This document shows, piece after piece, positions 14,841-23,077 of a stretch of DNA of 35,924 nucleotides (positions within the stretch are counted from its first letter, which is position 1; the number at the start of each line of letters is the position of its first letter). The translations under genes were made by a program, and so were the position numbers. This DNA comes from Chloroflexota bacterium. Lineage in GTDB: Bacteria; Chloroflexota; Dehalococcoidia; SM23-28-2; RBG-16-64-32. The stretch lies in contig JADFRV010000003.1 of the NCBI GenBank assembly GCA_022561095.1, positions 1 to 35,924 on the forward strand. Direction: 5' to 3'. Under the pieces are notes generated by a model, which worked only from the letters and a program-made list of their open reading frames with translations, was not told the origin of the DNA and made no database searches.

Positions 14841-15551
14841 TCAGATCAAGGAGGTTTGCTGCGGGACGGGAGAGGCGTCCAGCGGAGTGACATCGCGGCC
14901 GAAGACGGCGGCGAACTGGCAAGCCAGACGCTCAGCCACCTGCATCAGCGGTAGCGACAGCCCCAGCACCCTCTCCATGGAGGTGACGCCGTGATCGGCG
15001 ATGCCGCAGGGCACGATGCGCTCGAACCACGCTAAGTCGACGCTGACGTTGAGGGCGAGGCCGTGGCTGCTCACCCAGCCTCCCGCCGCTCCACCGGGCC
15101 GGCTCACCCGCACGCCGATGGCGGCGACCTTGTCGCGGCCGATCCAGACGCCGGTGAGCCCCTGGGCCCTTTCGGCCTCAATGCCGTAGCCGGTAAGGGT
15201 GCGGATAATCGTCTCCTCCAGGCCGCGAACGTAGGCCTGAACGCCGCGGGGACGGGCCCCCAGGCCGATGATCGGGTAGGCGATGAGCTGGCCGGGGCCG
15301 TGGAAGGTGACGTCGCCGCCGCGGTCTACCTCCAGCAGGGGCGCGCCGAGCGCCTCGGCGGGGACGAGGAGGAGGTCGGCGCACGTACGGCGGCCGGTGG
15401 TGTAGACAGGCGGGTGCTCCAGCAGGAGGAGCGTGTCCTCGATCTCGCCCGTGGCGCGGCGGACCGCCAACTCGCGTTGCAGCGCCCAGGCCTCCTCGTA
15501 GTCGACCCGGCCCAGCCAGCGAGCCGTGCAGGGCGGATAGCGCTCGCTCAT
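14841..15551 (-). CDS. lipB: Octanoyl-[acyl-carrier-protein]:protein N-octanoyltransferase (lipoate biosynthesis)
   Basis: 236 residues. LipB moves octanoate from acyl carrier protein to the lipoyl domains of E2 and related proteins. Visible hallmarks are HPPVYTTGRR (46-55), RGGDVTFHGPGQ (77-88), the catalytic Lys141 in DKVAAIGVR and the catalytic Cys182 in VPCGIADHGVTS. The gene overlaps the E2 stop by 4 bp (ATGA), so it is translationally coupled to the protein whose lipoyl domain it modifies. No lipA is visible in the window. Confidence 0.96.
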   Translation of the reverse strand: MSERYPPCTARWLGRVDYEEAWALQRELAVRRATGEIEDTLLLLEHPPVYTTGRRTCADLLLVPAEALGAPLLEVDRGGDVTFHGPGQLIAYPIIGLGARPRGVQAYVRGLEETIIRTLTGYGIEAERAQGLTGVWIGRDKVAAIGVRVSRPGGAAGGWVSSHGLALNVSVDLAWFERIVPCGIADHGVTSMERVLGLSLPLMQVAERLACQFAAVFGRDVTPLDASPVPQQTSLI

Positions 15552-16771
15552 TCCAGGGCTGAGTCCGGGCCGTAGCCCTCCAATCGCTGGACGACGGAGC
15601 GAAGGAATTCGCCCGCCTGGGCGCCGTCCAAGATGCGGTGGTCGAAGGAGAGGCAGAGGTTGACCATAGAGCGTATGGCTATGGCGTCGTTCTCCAGGAC
15701 GACGGGTCGCTTGGTGATGGCCTCCAGGGCGAGGATGGCGGCCTGACCCAGGTTGATGATGGGCATGCTGATGACGGAGCCGAACGAGCCGGTGTTGTCC
15801 ATGGTGAACGTGCCGCCTTGCACGTCCTGCAGTCGCAGCTTGCCGTCGCGGGCCCGCTGGGAGACGTCGTGTACGGCGCGGGCCAAGCCGGCTACGCTCA
15901 GGCGGTCGGCGTCGTGAACGACGGGGACGAGGAGACCCTGGTCGGCGGCGACGGCGATGCCGATGTGGATACGCTTCTTGAGGACGATCTTCTCCTCCGC
16001 CCAGGAGGCGTTTAGGGCCGGGTTCTCCCGCAGCTCATGGGCGGCGGCGGCCACGACGAACGGAAGGTAGGTTAGGTCCACCCCCTCGCGTTCGCGGAAC
16101 GCCTCTCTCTGCGCCTCACGCAGGCGGACGAGGCCGGTGACATCGGCCTCCATCACGAGCCAGGCGTGGGGGGCGCTGAACTTTGAGGCTGCCATGCGCC
16201 GGGCGATAGTGCGACGGATGGCGGTGAGGGGTAGCGTCTCCTCCTCCTGCTCCACCGGCCCGGCCGGGGCCACGCCGGCGGGCGGCTTCTCTCGCCCCCC
16301 CGCGAAGGCGCGGACATCGTCCTCTTTGATCCGGCCACCGGGGCCGCTGCCCTGCACCTGCGCCAGCTCCACACCCAGCTCCTCAGCCAGCTTGCGCACG
16401 CGGGGAGTGGCCCGCCTAGAGGCGGGCTCGCCGCGCTTAGCCGGGGCCCGCTCACGAGGCGGCGCCTCAGCCTTGGGCTTCGCGGCCTCCTCTTTCGGGG
16501 CGGGCGACGGCGTCTCAGCCGGGGTCTCGCCGGCGACTTCCTCGATGATGGCCAGCGGCGCGCCGACCTCGACGACCGCGCCTTCTTCGACGAGGAGCTC
16601 AGTTACCGTGCCCGTGACGGGAGAAGGGATCTCCACGTCGACCTTATCGGTGTTGATCTCGACGATCGGCTCGTACTTGTCTACGTGGTCGCCGGGCTTC
16701 TTGAGCCACCGCTCGATGGTGCCCTCCGTGACGGTCTCGCCCACTTCGGGCATCGTCAGGGTGGTGGTCAT
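15548..16771 (-). CDS. E2 component (dihydrolipoamide acyltransferase) of a 2-oxoacid dehydrogenase complex
   Basis: 407 residues, cytoplasmic core of the complex. An N-terminal lipoyl domain has the modified Lys43 in EINTDKVDVEIPSP. A Pro/Ala/Glu-rich linker runs about 82-118. The peripheral-subunit-binding domain is at about 119-156 (RATPRVRKLAEELGVEL, GPGGRIKEDDV). The catalytic acyltransferase domain ends with FDHRILDGAQAGEF, where His378 and Asp382 are the expected catalytic pair. There is a single lipoyl domain. The sequence cannot by itself separate pyruvate from branched-chain specificity; the E1 sequences lean to the branched-chain/acetoin type. Confidence 0.95.
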   Translation of the reverse strand: MTTTLTMPEVGETVTEGTIERWLKKPGDHVDKYEPIVEINTDKVDVEIPSPVTGTVTELLVEEGAVVEVGAPLAIIEEVAGETPAETPSPAPKEEAAKPKAEAPPRERAPAKRGEPASRRATPRVRKLAEELGVELAQVQGSGPGGRIKEDDVRAFAGGREKPPAGVAPAGPVEQEEETLPLTAIRRTIARRMAASKFSAPHAWLVMEADVTGLVRLREAQREAFREREGVDLTYLPFVVAAAAHELRENPALNASWAEEKIVLKKRIHIGIAVAADQGLLVPVVHDADRLSVAGLARAVHDVSQRARDGKLRLQDVQGGTFTMDNTGSFGSVISMPIINLGQAAILALEAITKRPVVLENDAIAIRSMVNLCLSFDHRILDGAQAGEFLRSVVQRLEGYGPDSALE

Positions 16772-16782
16772 GAGCGCCCTCC

Positions 16783-17766
16783 CTAATAGGCGGCGAGGTC
16801 TCTTATCGCTTTCGCTATCTTCTCCGGGTTGGGGAGCAGGTACTCCTCGAGGACGGTGGCGTAAGGCGAGATGGGGACGTCCGGCGAAGCGACGCGGGTC
16901 ACGGGGCCGTCCAGGAACTCGAACGCCTCCTGGGCAATAATAGCAGCAACCTCTGCGCCGAAGCCACCGGTGAGGTTATCCTCGTACACCACCAGCGCCT
17001 TGCCCGTCTTCTCGACGGATTTCAGGATGGTCTTCTTGTCCAGCGGCGAGATGGTGCGCAGGTCGATCACCTCCACGCTGGTACTGTCCTCTTCCTGCAC
17101 CGTCTCGGCGGCCTTGAGGGAGTGGTGCATCATCATGCCGTAGGTGATAAGGGTGATATCCGAGCCCTCGCGCTTCACCTCCGCTTCGCCGATGGGGACG
17201 GTGTAGTCGTCATCCGGGAGATCCTGGCGGTACAGCCGGTAGGCCCTCTTGTGCTCGAGGAAGATGACGGGGTCCGGGTCGCGTATCGCCGACTTGAGGA
17301 GGCCCTTGGCGTCATAGGGGGTAGCGACGCAGACGACCTTGAGGCCGGGTACGTGGCCGTAGATCGCCTCGATGCTCTGGGAGTGGTAAGGGCCACCGTG
17401 GATGCCGCTACCATAGGGAGCGCGGACGGTGATAGGGCAGCCCCAGCTGCCGTTGGAGCGGTAGCGCAGACGGGCGGCCTCGCTCACGATCTGGTCCATT
17501 GCGGGGTGGATGAAGTCTGCGAACTGGATCTCGGCGATGGGAACGACGCCGTTGAGGGAGGCGCCGATGGCGACGCCGATGATGGCGGCCTCCGCCAGGG
17601 GCGTATCGACGCAGCGGTCAGGGCCGAACTCCTCGCGGAGGCCCTGGGTAGCGCGGAACACGCCGCCCCCAGCCACGTCCTCACCCAGGAGGACGACGCG
17701 CGGGTCACGCTTCATCTCCTCCAACATGGCATCGTTGACGGCCTCCACCATGTTCCTCTCAGCCAT
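16783..17766 (-). CDS. E1 beta subunit of a 2-oxoacid dehydrogenase
   Basis: 327 residues. The motifs are standard for E1 beta: VVLLGEDVAGGGVFRATQGL, DTPLAEAAIIGVAIGA, EIQFADFIHPAMDQI, RAPYGSGIHGGPYHSQS and the C-terminal transketolase domain (IDLRTISPLDKKTI, YEDNLTGGFGAEVAA). It pairs with E1 alpha to bind thiamine diphosphate. ATG at 17766 overlaps the TGA of E1 alpha copy 1 by one base (TGATG) and is preferred to the GTG one codon earlier. There is only one beta gene for two alpha genes. Confidence 0.95.
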   Translation of the reverse strand: MAERNMVEAVNDAMLEEMKRDPRVVLLGEDVAGGGVFRATQGLREEFGPDRCVDTPLAEAAIIGVAIGASLNGVVPIAEIQFADFIHPAMDQIVSEAARLRYRSNGSWGCPITVRAPYGSGIHGGPYHSQSIEAIYGHVPGLKVVCVATPYDAKGLLKSAIRDPDPVIFLEHKRAYRLYRQDLPDDDYTVPIGEAEVKREGSDITLITYGMMMHHSLKAAETVQEEDSTSVEVIDLRTISPLDKKTILKSVEKTGKALVVYEDNLTGGFGAEVAAIIAQEAFEFLDGPVTRVASPDVPISPYATVLEEYLLPNPEKIAKAIRDLAAY

Positions 17767-18776
17767 CACGCCACCTCCTCCTCCGCGAAGACATGCCTCA
17801 GGGCGGTCTCCGGATCGGGCAGCGGCGCGTTCTCAGCGTACTCGGTGGCGGCGTCCACCTCTTCCGCCGCCTTCTTGGTCAGCTCGTCCCGGGTCTTCTC
17901 ATCCAGCAGGCCATGCCCCTCCAGGTAGGCCTGGAAACGGATGATGGGGTCCTTCTCGCTCCACTCCTCCACCTCCTCGCGGGAGCGGTAGCGGCGGTCG
18001 TCGTCGTCGCTGCTATGGGGGACGAGGCGGTAGGTCTTGGCCTCGATGAAGGTGGGGCCGTCGCCGCGACGAGCCCTCTCGACTGCCTCCTTGGCGGCGC
18101 GGTAGACGGCCAGCACGTCGTTGCCGTCCACGGTCACGCCGGGGAAGCCGTAGCCCTGGGCGCGCACGGCCACGTTCTCCACCGCCATCTGCTTCGTCCA
18201 GTGGACGGAGATGGCGTACTGGTTGTGCTCGCAAACGAAGACGACCGGCAGCTTGTGGACGCCGGCGAAGTTCATCGCCTCATGGCAGTCGCCCTTGGAG
18301 GTGGCGCCATCGCCGAACCAGACCATCGACACCTCGTCCAGGCCGCGGAGCTTGGCGGCGAAGGCGGTGCCAACGGCGTGCGGGATCTGAGTGGCCACGG
18401 GGGCGCCTTCGGAGACTATTCGCAATTTAGGATGGGAGAAGTGGCTAGGCATGTTACGGCCGCCGCTACTGATGTCATCCTTGCGGGCGAAGAAGGCCAT
18501 GAGGACATCGCGGGCGGTCATGCCGATAGTGAGAACCACACCCACGTCTCGATAATAAGTGAAGACCCAGTCATGACCAGGTTTCAGGGCGTAAGCGGTG
18601 CCCACCTGGGTCGCCTCATGCCCCTCGCCGCTGTAAGTGATGGAGCCCTTGCCCATTCGCTGAAGAAGGCGCTGGCGAACGCTAGCCGCCCGAGATAGAA
18701 CCATCTTGTAGTAGATATCCAGCGATTGACTGTTACTGAGGCCCAGTATGCCGGGCATGTCCTTTACAGCAACCAT
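17766..18776 (-). CDS. E1 alpha subunit, copy 1 (adjacent to E1 beta)
   Basis: 336 residues from ATG at 18776, chosen because GAGGAGGAA precedes it at good spacing; the frame is open further upstream without a ribosome-binding site. Family motifs are YSGEGHEATQVGTAYAL, YYRDVGV, SSGGRNMPSHFS and the thiamine-diphosphate motif starting GDGATSKGD (155-163). The motif normally ends in Asn-Asn; here it reads CEHNQYAIS, so the first Asn is His184. The neighbouring copy keeps ENNQ. Long internal stretches are identical to copy 2 at protein level, while the N-termini differ. It probably forms the alpha2beta2 E1 with the next gene. Confidence 0.93.
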   Translation of the reverse strand: MVAVKDMPGILGLSNSQSLDIYYKMVLSRAASVRQRLLQRMGKGSITYSGEGHEATQVGTAYALKPGHDWVFTYYRDVGVVLTIGMTARDVLMAFFARKDDISSGGRNMPSHFSHPKLRIVSEGAPVATQIPHAVGTAFAAKLRGLDEVSMVWFGDGATSKGDCHEAMNFAGVHKLPVVFVCEHNQYAISVHWTKQMAVENVAVRAQGYGFPGVTVDGNDVLAVYRAAKEAVERARRGDGPTFIEAKTYRLVPHSSDDDDRRYRSREEVEEWSEKDPIIRFQAYLEGHGLLDEKTRDELTKKAAEEVDAATEYAENAPLPDPETALRHVFAEEEVA

Positions 18777-18839
18777 CGCTTCCTCCTCATCAGCTCCGGG
18801 AGCTCTCAACCTTGATACGACTCACGGTCATCTCTTGAC

Positions 18840-19838
18840 TCACTCCGCGAAGACGTGCCTAAGCGCGGTCTCCGGATCGGGCAGCGGCGCGTTCTCGGCG
18901 TACTCGGTGGCTGCATCCACCGCTTGCGCCGCCTTCTCGGCCAGCTGGTCCCGGGTCTTCTCAATCAGCAGGCCATGCTCCTCCAGGTAGGTCTGGAAGC
19001 GCGGGATCGGGTCCTTCTCGCTCCACTCCTCCACCTCCTCGCGGGAGCGGTAGCGGCGGTCGTCATCGTCGCTGGTGTGGGGGACGAGCCGGTAGGTCTT
19101 GGCCTCGATGAAGGTGGGGCCGTCGCCGCGGCGGGCCCTCTCGACAGCCTCCCTGGCCGCACCGTAGACGGCCAGCACGTCGTTGCCGTCCACGGTCACG
19201 CCGGGGAAGCCGTAGCCCTGGGCGCGGACGGCCACGTTCTCCACCGCCATCTGCTTCGTCCAGTGAACGGAGATCGCGTACTGGTTGTTCTCGCAGACGA
19301 AGACGACGGGCAGCTTGTGGACGCCGGCGAAGTTCATCGCCTCGTGGCAGTCACCCTTAGAGGTAGCGCCATCGCCGAACCAGGTCATGGACACCTCGTC
19401 CAGGCCATGGAGCTTGGCGGCGAAGGCGGTGCCAACGGCGTGCGGCATCTGAGTAGCCACCGGCGCCGAGCCGGAGACGATGCGCAGCTTTGGATCGCTG
19501 AAGTGTGAGGGCATGTTGCGGCCGCCGGAGCTGACGTTCTCGCCCCGCGCCAGAAACTCCAGCATCAGGTCGCGCGCGGTCTGGCCGAGGGTGAGGGCGA
19601 CGCCTATATCGCGGTAGTAGGGGAACGCCCAGTCCTTGCCGGACACCAGGGCGTAAGCGGTACCGACCTGCGTCGCCTCGTGGCCTTCGCCGGTGACGGC
19701 GAAGGGGGCCTTGCCCATCCGGTTCAACATTCGCTCCCGCTGCCCGACGGCGCGGGAGAGCATCATCTTGTAGAGCATATCCAGGAGCTGGTCATTGCTC
19801 AGGCTCAGCTCGGTTGGAGATTCCCTTACCGCTACCAG
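18840..19838 (-). CDS. E1 alpha subunit, copy 2
   Basis: 332 residues if started at CTG 19838, and a paralogue of the next gene. The motifs are intact: VTGEGHEATQVGTAYAL, YYRDIGVAL, GDGATSKGD and CENNQYAIS. Its N-terminus (xVAVRESPTELSLSNDQLLD) aligns with MVAVKDMPGILGLSNSQSLD of copy 1, which puts CTG exactly where copy 1 has ATG. AAGGAGGGG lies about seven bases upstream. A TTG at 19859 is the only canonical alternative but lacks a ribosome-binding site and overlaps lpd. No second beta gene exists here, so both alphas may share one beta, or the copies may be alternatives. Confidence 0.9.
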   Translation of the reverse strand: MVAVRESPTELSLSNDQLLDMLYKMMLSRAVGQRERMLNRMGKAPFAVTGEGHEATQVGTAYALVSGKDWAFPYYRDIGVALTLGQTARDLMLEFLARGENVSSGGRNMPSHFSDPKLRIVSGSAPVATQMPHAVGTAFAAKLHGLDEVSMTWFGDGATSKGDCHEAMNFAGVHKLPVVFVCENNQYAISVHWTKQMAVENVAVRAQGYGFPGVTVDGNDVLAVYGAAREAVERARRGDGPTFIEAKTYRLVPHTSDDDDRRYRSREEVEEWSEKDPIPRFQTYLEEHGLLIEKTRDQLAEKAAQAVDAATEYAENAPLPDPETALRHVFAE

Positions 19839-19852
19839 CTTGCATCCCCTCC

Positions 19853-21235
19853 TTACCAATAGATGCTGATGCCTGCTGAAAGTTGCGCCGCCTCGCCCAT
19901 CACCTCGCTCAGGCTGGGGTGAGGGTGAACGTTTGTACCCATCTCCCAGGCAGAGGCGTTGAGGAAGCGGGCCAGCGCCGCCTCTGCGATGAGCTCCCCC
20001 GCCTGGTGGCCCAGGATGTGGGCGCCCAGGATGTCGCCGGAGTCAGCGTCGTAGACGAGCTTAACGAAGCCTTCCGTCTCGTCATGGATGAGCGCCATAG
20101 CGTTGTTGCGGAAGGAGAACCGCTGCGTCTTCACGTTGCCGCCCAGCTCCTTCGCCTGCCCTTCGCTGAGGCCGACGGCGGCGACGTGGGGCCGGGTGTA
20201 GGCGACGCGGGGGACGCGATTGTAGTCCAGCGGCTCCACGTCCTTGCCGGCGATCGCCTCGGCGGCGAGGTAGCCCTCGGCGGCGGCCACGTGGGCGAGC
20301 TGCAATCCGCCGATGAGGTCGCCAACGGCGAAGATGCTAGGCTCATCGGTGCGGTAGCTGCCGTCAACCTGTACGGAACTCCGTTCGACCTTCACGTTTG
20401 TGTTCTCCAAACCGAGGCCTTCGGTCAGACCCTCCCGGCCGATAGCGACGAGCACCTTCTCGGACTGCACGGTCTGCTCTTGACCATCACGCTCGATGGT
20501 GAGCTCCACTACGTTATCGAAGGTGCGCGTGGCCTCGGGGCGGACGGTAGCGGCGGTGAGGACGACAGCGCCGCGGGCGGCAAGCAGCTTTTCCATGCCG
20601 TTTCCCAGGCTGGCGTCCTCAAGGGGGAGAAGATGGGGCAGCGCCTCGATGATGGTGACCTCCGCGCCCACGTCCAGGAAGAAGGAGGCGAACTCCAGGC
20701 CGACTGATCCGGCGCCGATGACGGCCAGCGACTTGGGCACCTCGGTCATCTCCAGGCAGTGGTCGCTGGTGAGGATGCGCAGGCCGTCCGGCTCCAGTCC
20801 GGGCAGGCTCTTCGGCTTGGAGCCGGTGGCGAGGACGACGTTATTCGCCTCCAGACGGCGGCCGTCCACCTCCACTTCCGTGGGCGAGAGGAGCCGTGCT
20901 TCGCCCTGGATGATCTCCACCTTGTGCTTCTGGATGAGGGAGCGCAGGCTCTTGTGGAGGGCGCCCACAACCTGCTCCTGGCGCGCGGCGAGCAGGCCGT
21001 AGTCGAGCGAGATGTTATCAGCGGTGATGCCGAAGGTGCGGCTCTTGCGGACCAACGAGAGGTTCTGGGCGGTCTCCAGCAGGAGCTTGGTGGGGATACA
21101 ACCTTTGTGGAGGCAGACGCCGCCGACCTTCTCTCGCTCGATCAGGGCTGCTGTGAGGCCCAACTGGGTGGCGTGAATTGCGGCGGTGTAACCACCGTTG
21201 CCGCCACCGACGGCGACCAGGTCAAACGCCTCCAC
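19853..21235 (-). CDS. lpd: Dihydrolipoamide dehydrogenase (E3)
   Basis: 460-residue FAD flavoprotein that reoxidises the lipoyl arm of E2 using NAD+. It has an N-terminal FAD site (VGGGNGGYTAA), the redox disulfide Cys41/Cys46 in GGVCLHKGCIPTK, an NAD-binding GAGSVGLEFASFF and the catalytic His439/Glu444 pair in NVHPHPSLSEV. GTG at 21235 is preceded by GGGAAGG. It is the first gene of the operon and a good promoter lies about 80-110 bases upstream. Confidence 0.96.
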   Translation of the reverse strand: MEAFDLVAVGGGNGGYTAAIHATQLGLTAALIEREKVGGVCLHKGCIPTKLLLETAQNLSLVRKSRTFGITADNISLDYGLLAARQEQVVGALHKSLRSLIQKHKVEIIQGEARLLSPTEVEVDGRRLEANNVVLATGSKPKSLPGLEPDGLRILTSDHCLEMTEVPKSLAVIGAGSVGLEFASFFLDVGAEVTIIEALPHLLPLEDASLGNGMEKLLAARGAVVLTAATVRPEATRTFDNVVELTIERDGQEQTVQSEKVLVAIGREGLTEGLGLENTNVKVERSSVQVDGSYRTDEPSIFAVGDLIGGLQLAHVAAAEGYLAAEAIAGKDVEPLDYNRVPRVAYTRPHVAAVGLSEGQAKELGGNVKTQRFSFRNNAMALIHDETEGFVKLVYDADSGDILGAHILGHQAGELIAEAALARFLNASAWEMGTNVHPHPSLSEVMGEAAQLSAGISIYW

Positions 21236-21314
21236 GACCTACCTTCCCCAGGTCAACCCCCATCTATCGCTGGTATTGCTACCTTCGATTGCAGAGATAC
21301 AAGTCGCCTATTAC

Positions 21315-21343
21315 ATTCTCTCAGGGCAGCCCCAGGCTGTCAA
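21315..21343 (-). promoter_or_regulatory. Promoter of the 2-oxoacid dehydrogenase operon
   Basis: On the minus strand TTGACA (21338-21343) and GAGAAT (21315-21320) are separated by exactly 17 bp. The predicted start is about 21308, giving a leader of about 70 bases before lpd. The -35 is a perfect consensus and the -10 matches four of six. Confidence 0.55.
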
Positions 21344-21363
21344 CGCGCAAAGCCGCACCGCTG

Positions 21364-21726
21364 TTACTTCGTCACGACTCTAACACCTTTGCGCTCCAGA
21401 GCCCGCACGACTGAGGATATACCGTACCAACTGAAGCTTACCCGGTTCGGTGCGCCCCCATGATGCCGGATTTCCAACCTGTCACCTAGCAGTATTCGCC
21501 AGATGTTCACCCTTTTGAACTCCACCAAATCAATATCCTGGAAGGAGATTGACACTTGTATTGGCCAGGCCTTGACGGTAATCGAGTCTTCATAGCATTC
21601 AATCTTGCCAATGGGCCACGATGCCCCCCATATCCATGGCCAAATTCGAATGCCCAGGAGTTTCATCGGAGGACCATGGAGCCGTACTGATCCTCTCCGC
21701 TGGCAGGCCAAATCACGACTCTTCAT
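21364..21726 (-). CDS. Small protein, possibly PH-like, unrecognised
   Basis: 120 residues, or 100 if started at the internal ATG (21666, MKLLGIRIWPW). The core alternates strands (KIECYEDSITVKAWPIQVSI, DIDLVEFKRVNIWRIL, LEIRHHGG, RVSFSW) and ends with a helix, ISSVVRALERKG. This strand-rich plan with a final helix resembles bacterial PH-like domains, but I cannot confirm it. Neither ATG has a clear ribosome-binding site. It is transcribed in the same direction as lpd, just upstream of the lpd promoter, and divergent from the thiolase operon. Confidence 0.6.
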   Translation of the reverse strand: MKSRDLACQRRGSVRLHGPPMKLLGIRIWPWIWGASWPIGKIECYEDSITVKAWPIQVSISFQDIDLVEFKRVNIWRILLGDRLEIRHHGGAPNRVSFSWYGISSVVRALERKGVRVVTK

Positions 21727-21895
21727 AGGCTAGAGGAAGAACCCGCTCATTTATCGACAGACACGACCTAATTTATCACACCGCCCGCCGCTTGGGGTCA
21801 TTCAACGTGACCTCCTATCCAGCAGCGCCAGGTCTCGCCAATGGGAGGTCGCTTAGGGTAGACTTATCCCTCGGCAGTTCAGCCGCACTCAAGAC

Positions 21896-23056
21896 ATGCC
21901 AGCGAAAGTCGCCATCATCGGTGTAGGCCACACAGCGTTCCGGGCCACCAGCCCGGGGCTCTCCTACAAGGAGCTCATGTTCGAGGCGGCCACCCGCGCC
22001 TACGAGGACGCCGGCCTGGACGCCCGCAGCGAGATCGACTCCTTCCTGACCTGCTCCGAGGACCTGGCCGAGGGCACCAGCATCTTCGACGAGTACGTGC
22101 CGGACCAGATCGGCGGCGCCGAGCGACCCGTCTACACCGTGGGTGGGGACGCCATCCAGGGGCTGGCGACGGCCTACATGCAGATCGCCAGCGGCATCGT
22201 GGACGTGGTATCGGTAGAGGCACACAGTAAGGCGTCCAACGTGGTCACGCCGGGCGAGCTGCACGCCTTCGCCCTCGACCCGATCTTCGTGCGGCCGCTG
22301 GGCTTCAGCGCCCACGCCATGGCGGGGCTGGAGGCGTCCGCATACCTGGCGGCGACCGGCACGACCCGCGAGCAGTGCGCCCACGTGGTCGCCAAGAACC
22401 GGCGCAACGCCCTGGCGAACCCCAGCGCCGCCCACGCCGCCGCGATTGACCCACAGGACGTTCTCGCCTCGCCTCCCGCCTTCGCCCCGCTCACGGAGCT
22501 GGAGGTGAGCGCCCCGGCTGACGGCGCGCTGGTGATCGTCCTGGCGTCCGAGGAGCGTGTTAAGAAGCTGAAGGGGCAACCCGTCTGGCTGCGCGGCATC
22601 GGCTGGTCTACCGGCTGCGGCATCACTGCCGGTCCGGACGGCGCATCCGCGGACTACGCCAGGAGCGCCGCCGAGTTGGCCTATCGCATGGCCGGCATCC
22701 CCGCCGAAAAGGCGGGCCGGGAGATCGACTTCGCGGAGGTAGACGACAGCTACTCGTTCAAGGAGCCGCAGCACCTGGAGGCGCTGGGGCTGTTCGGGCC
22801 GGGGCGCGCCGGCGCGGCGACGGCGGATGGCGCCACCGCCCGCGAGGGCGACCTGCCGGTGAACGTGTCCGGCGGCTCCCTGGGCGTGGGGCAGCTGTTC
22901 GAGGCGAGCGGCGGGCAGAGGGTGGCGGAGGTGGTGGCGCAGCTCCGCGGCGAGGCCGGTCCGCGTCAGATCAAGAAGGCGAAGACCGGGCTGGCCCAAT
23001 CGTGGCGGGGCGTCCCCACGGCGACGGGGGCGGTAGTGGTGCTGAGCCGTGACTAG
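21896..23056 (+). CDS. Thiolase-fold lipid-transfer/aldolase-type protein, copy 1
   Basis: 386 residues of the SCP-x/Ltp thiolase-like family (VAIIGVGHTAF, LMFEAATRAYEDAGLD, EVDDSYSFKEPQHLEALGLF, NVSGGSLGVGQLFEASG). The nucleophilic Cys of true thiolases, expected near residue 85-89, is absent (YTVGGDAIQGLATAY). The second Cys is replaced by Gly-Gly-Ser. It is therefore unlikely to do Claisen chemistry. Ltp2-type homologues act as retro-aldolases on acyl-CoA side chains and need a DUF35 partner, and two such partners are encoded just downstream. The ATG has no strong ribosome-binding site. Confidence 0.88.
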   Translation: MPAKVAIIGVGHTAFRATSPGLSYKELMFEAATRAYEDAGLDARSEIDSFLTCSEDLAEGTSIFDEYVPDQIGGAERPVYTVGGDAIQGLATAYMQIASGIVDVVSVEAHSKASNVVTPGELHAFALDPIFVRPLGFSAHAMAGLEASAYLAATGTTREQCAHVVAKNRRNALANPSAAHAAAIDPQDVLASPPAFAPLTELEVSAPADGALVIVLASEERVKKLKGQPVWLRGIGWSTGCGITAGPDGASADYARSAAELAYRMAGIPAEKAGREIDFAEVDDSYSFKEPQHLEALGLFGPGRAGAATADGATAREGDLPVNVSGGSLGVGQLFEASGGQRVAEVVAQLRGEAGPRQIKKAKTGLAQSWRGVPTATGAVVVLSRD

Positions 23057-23077
23057 AGACGTAGCAAAGGCGATGCC

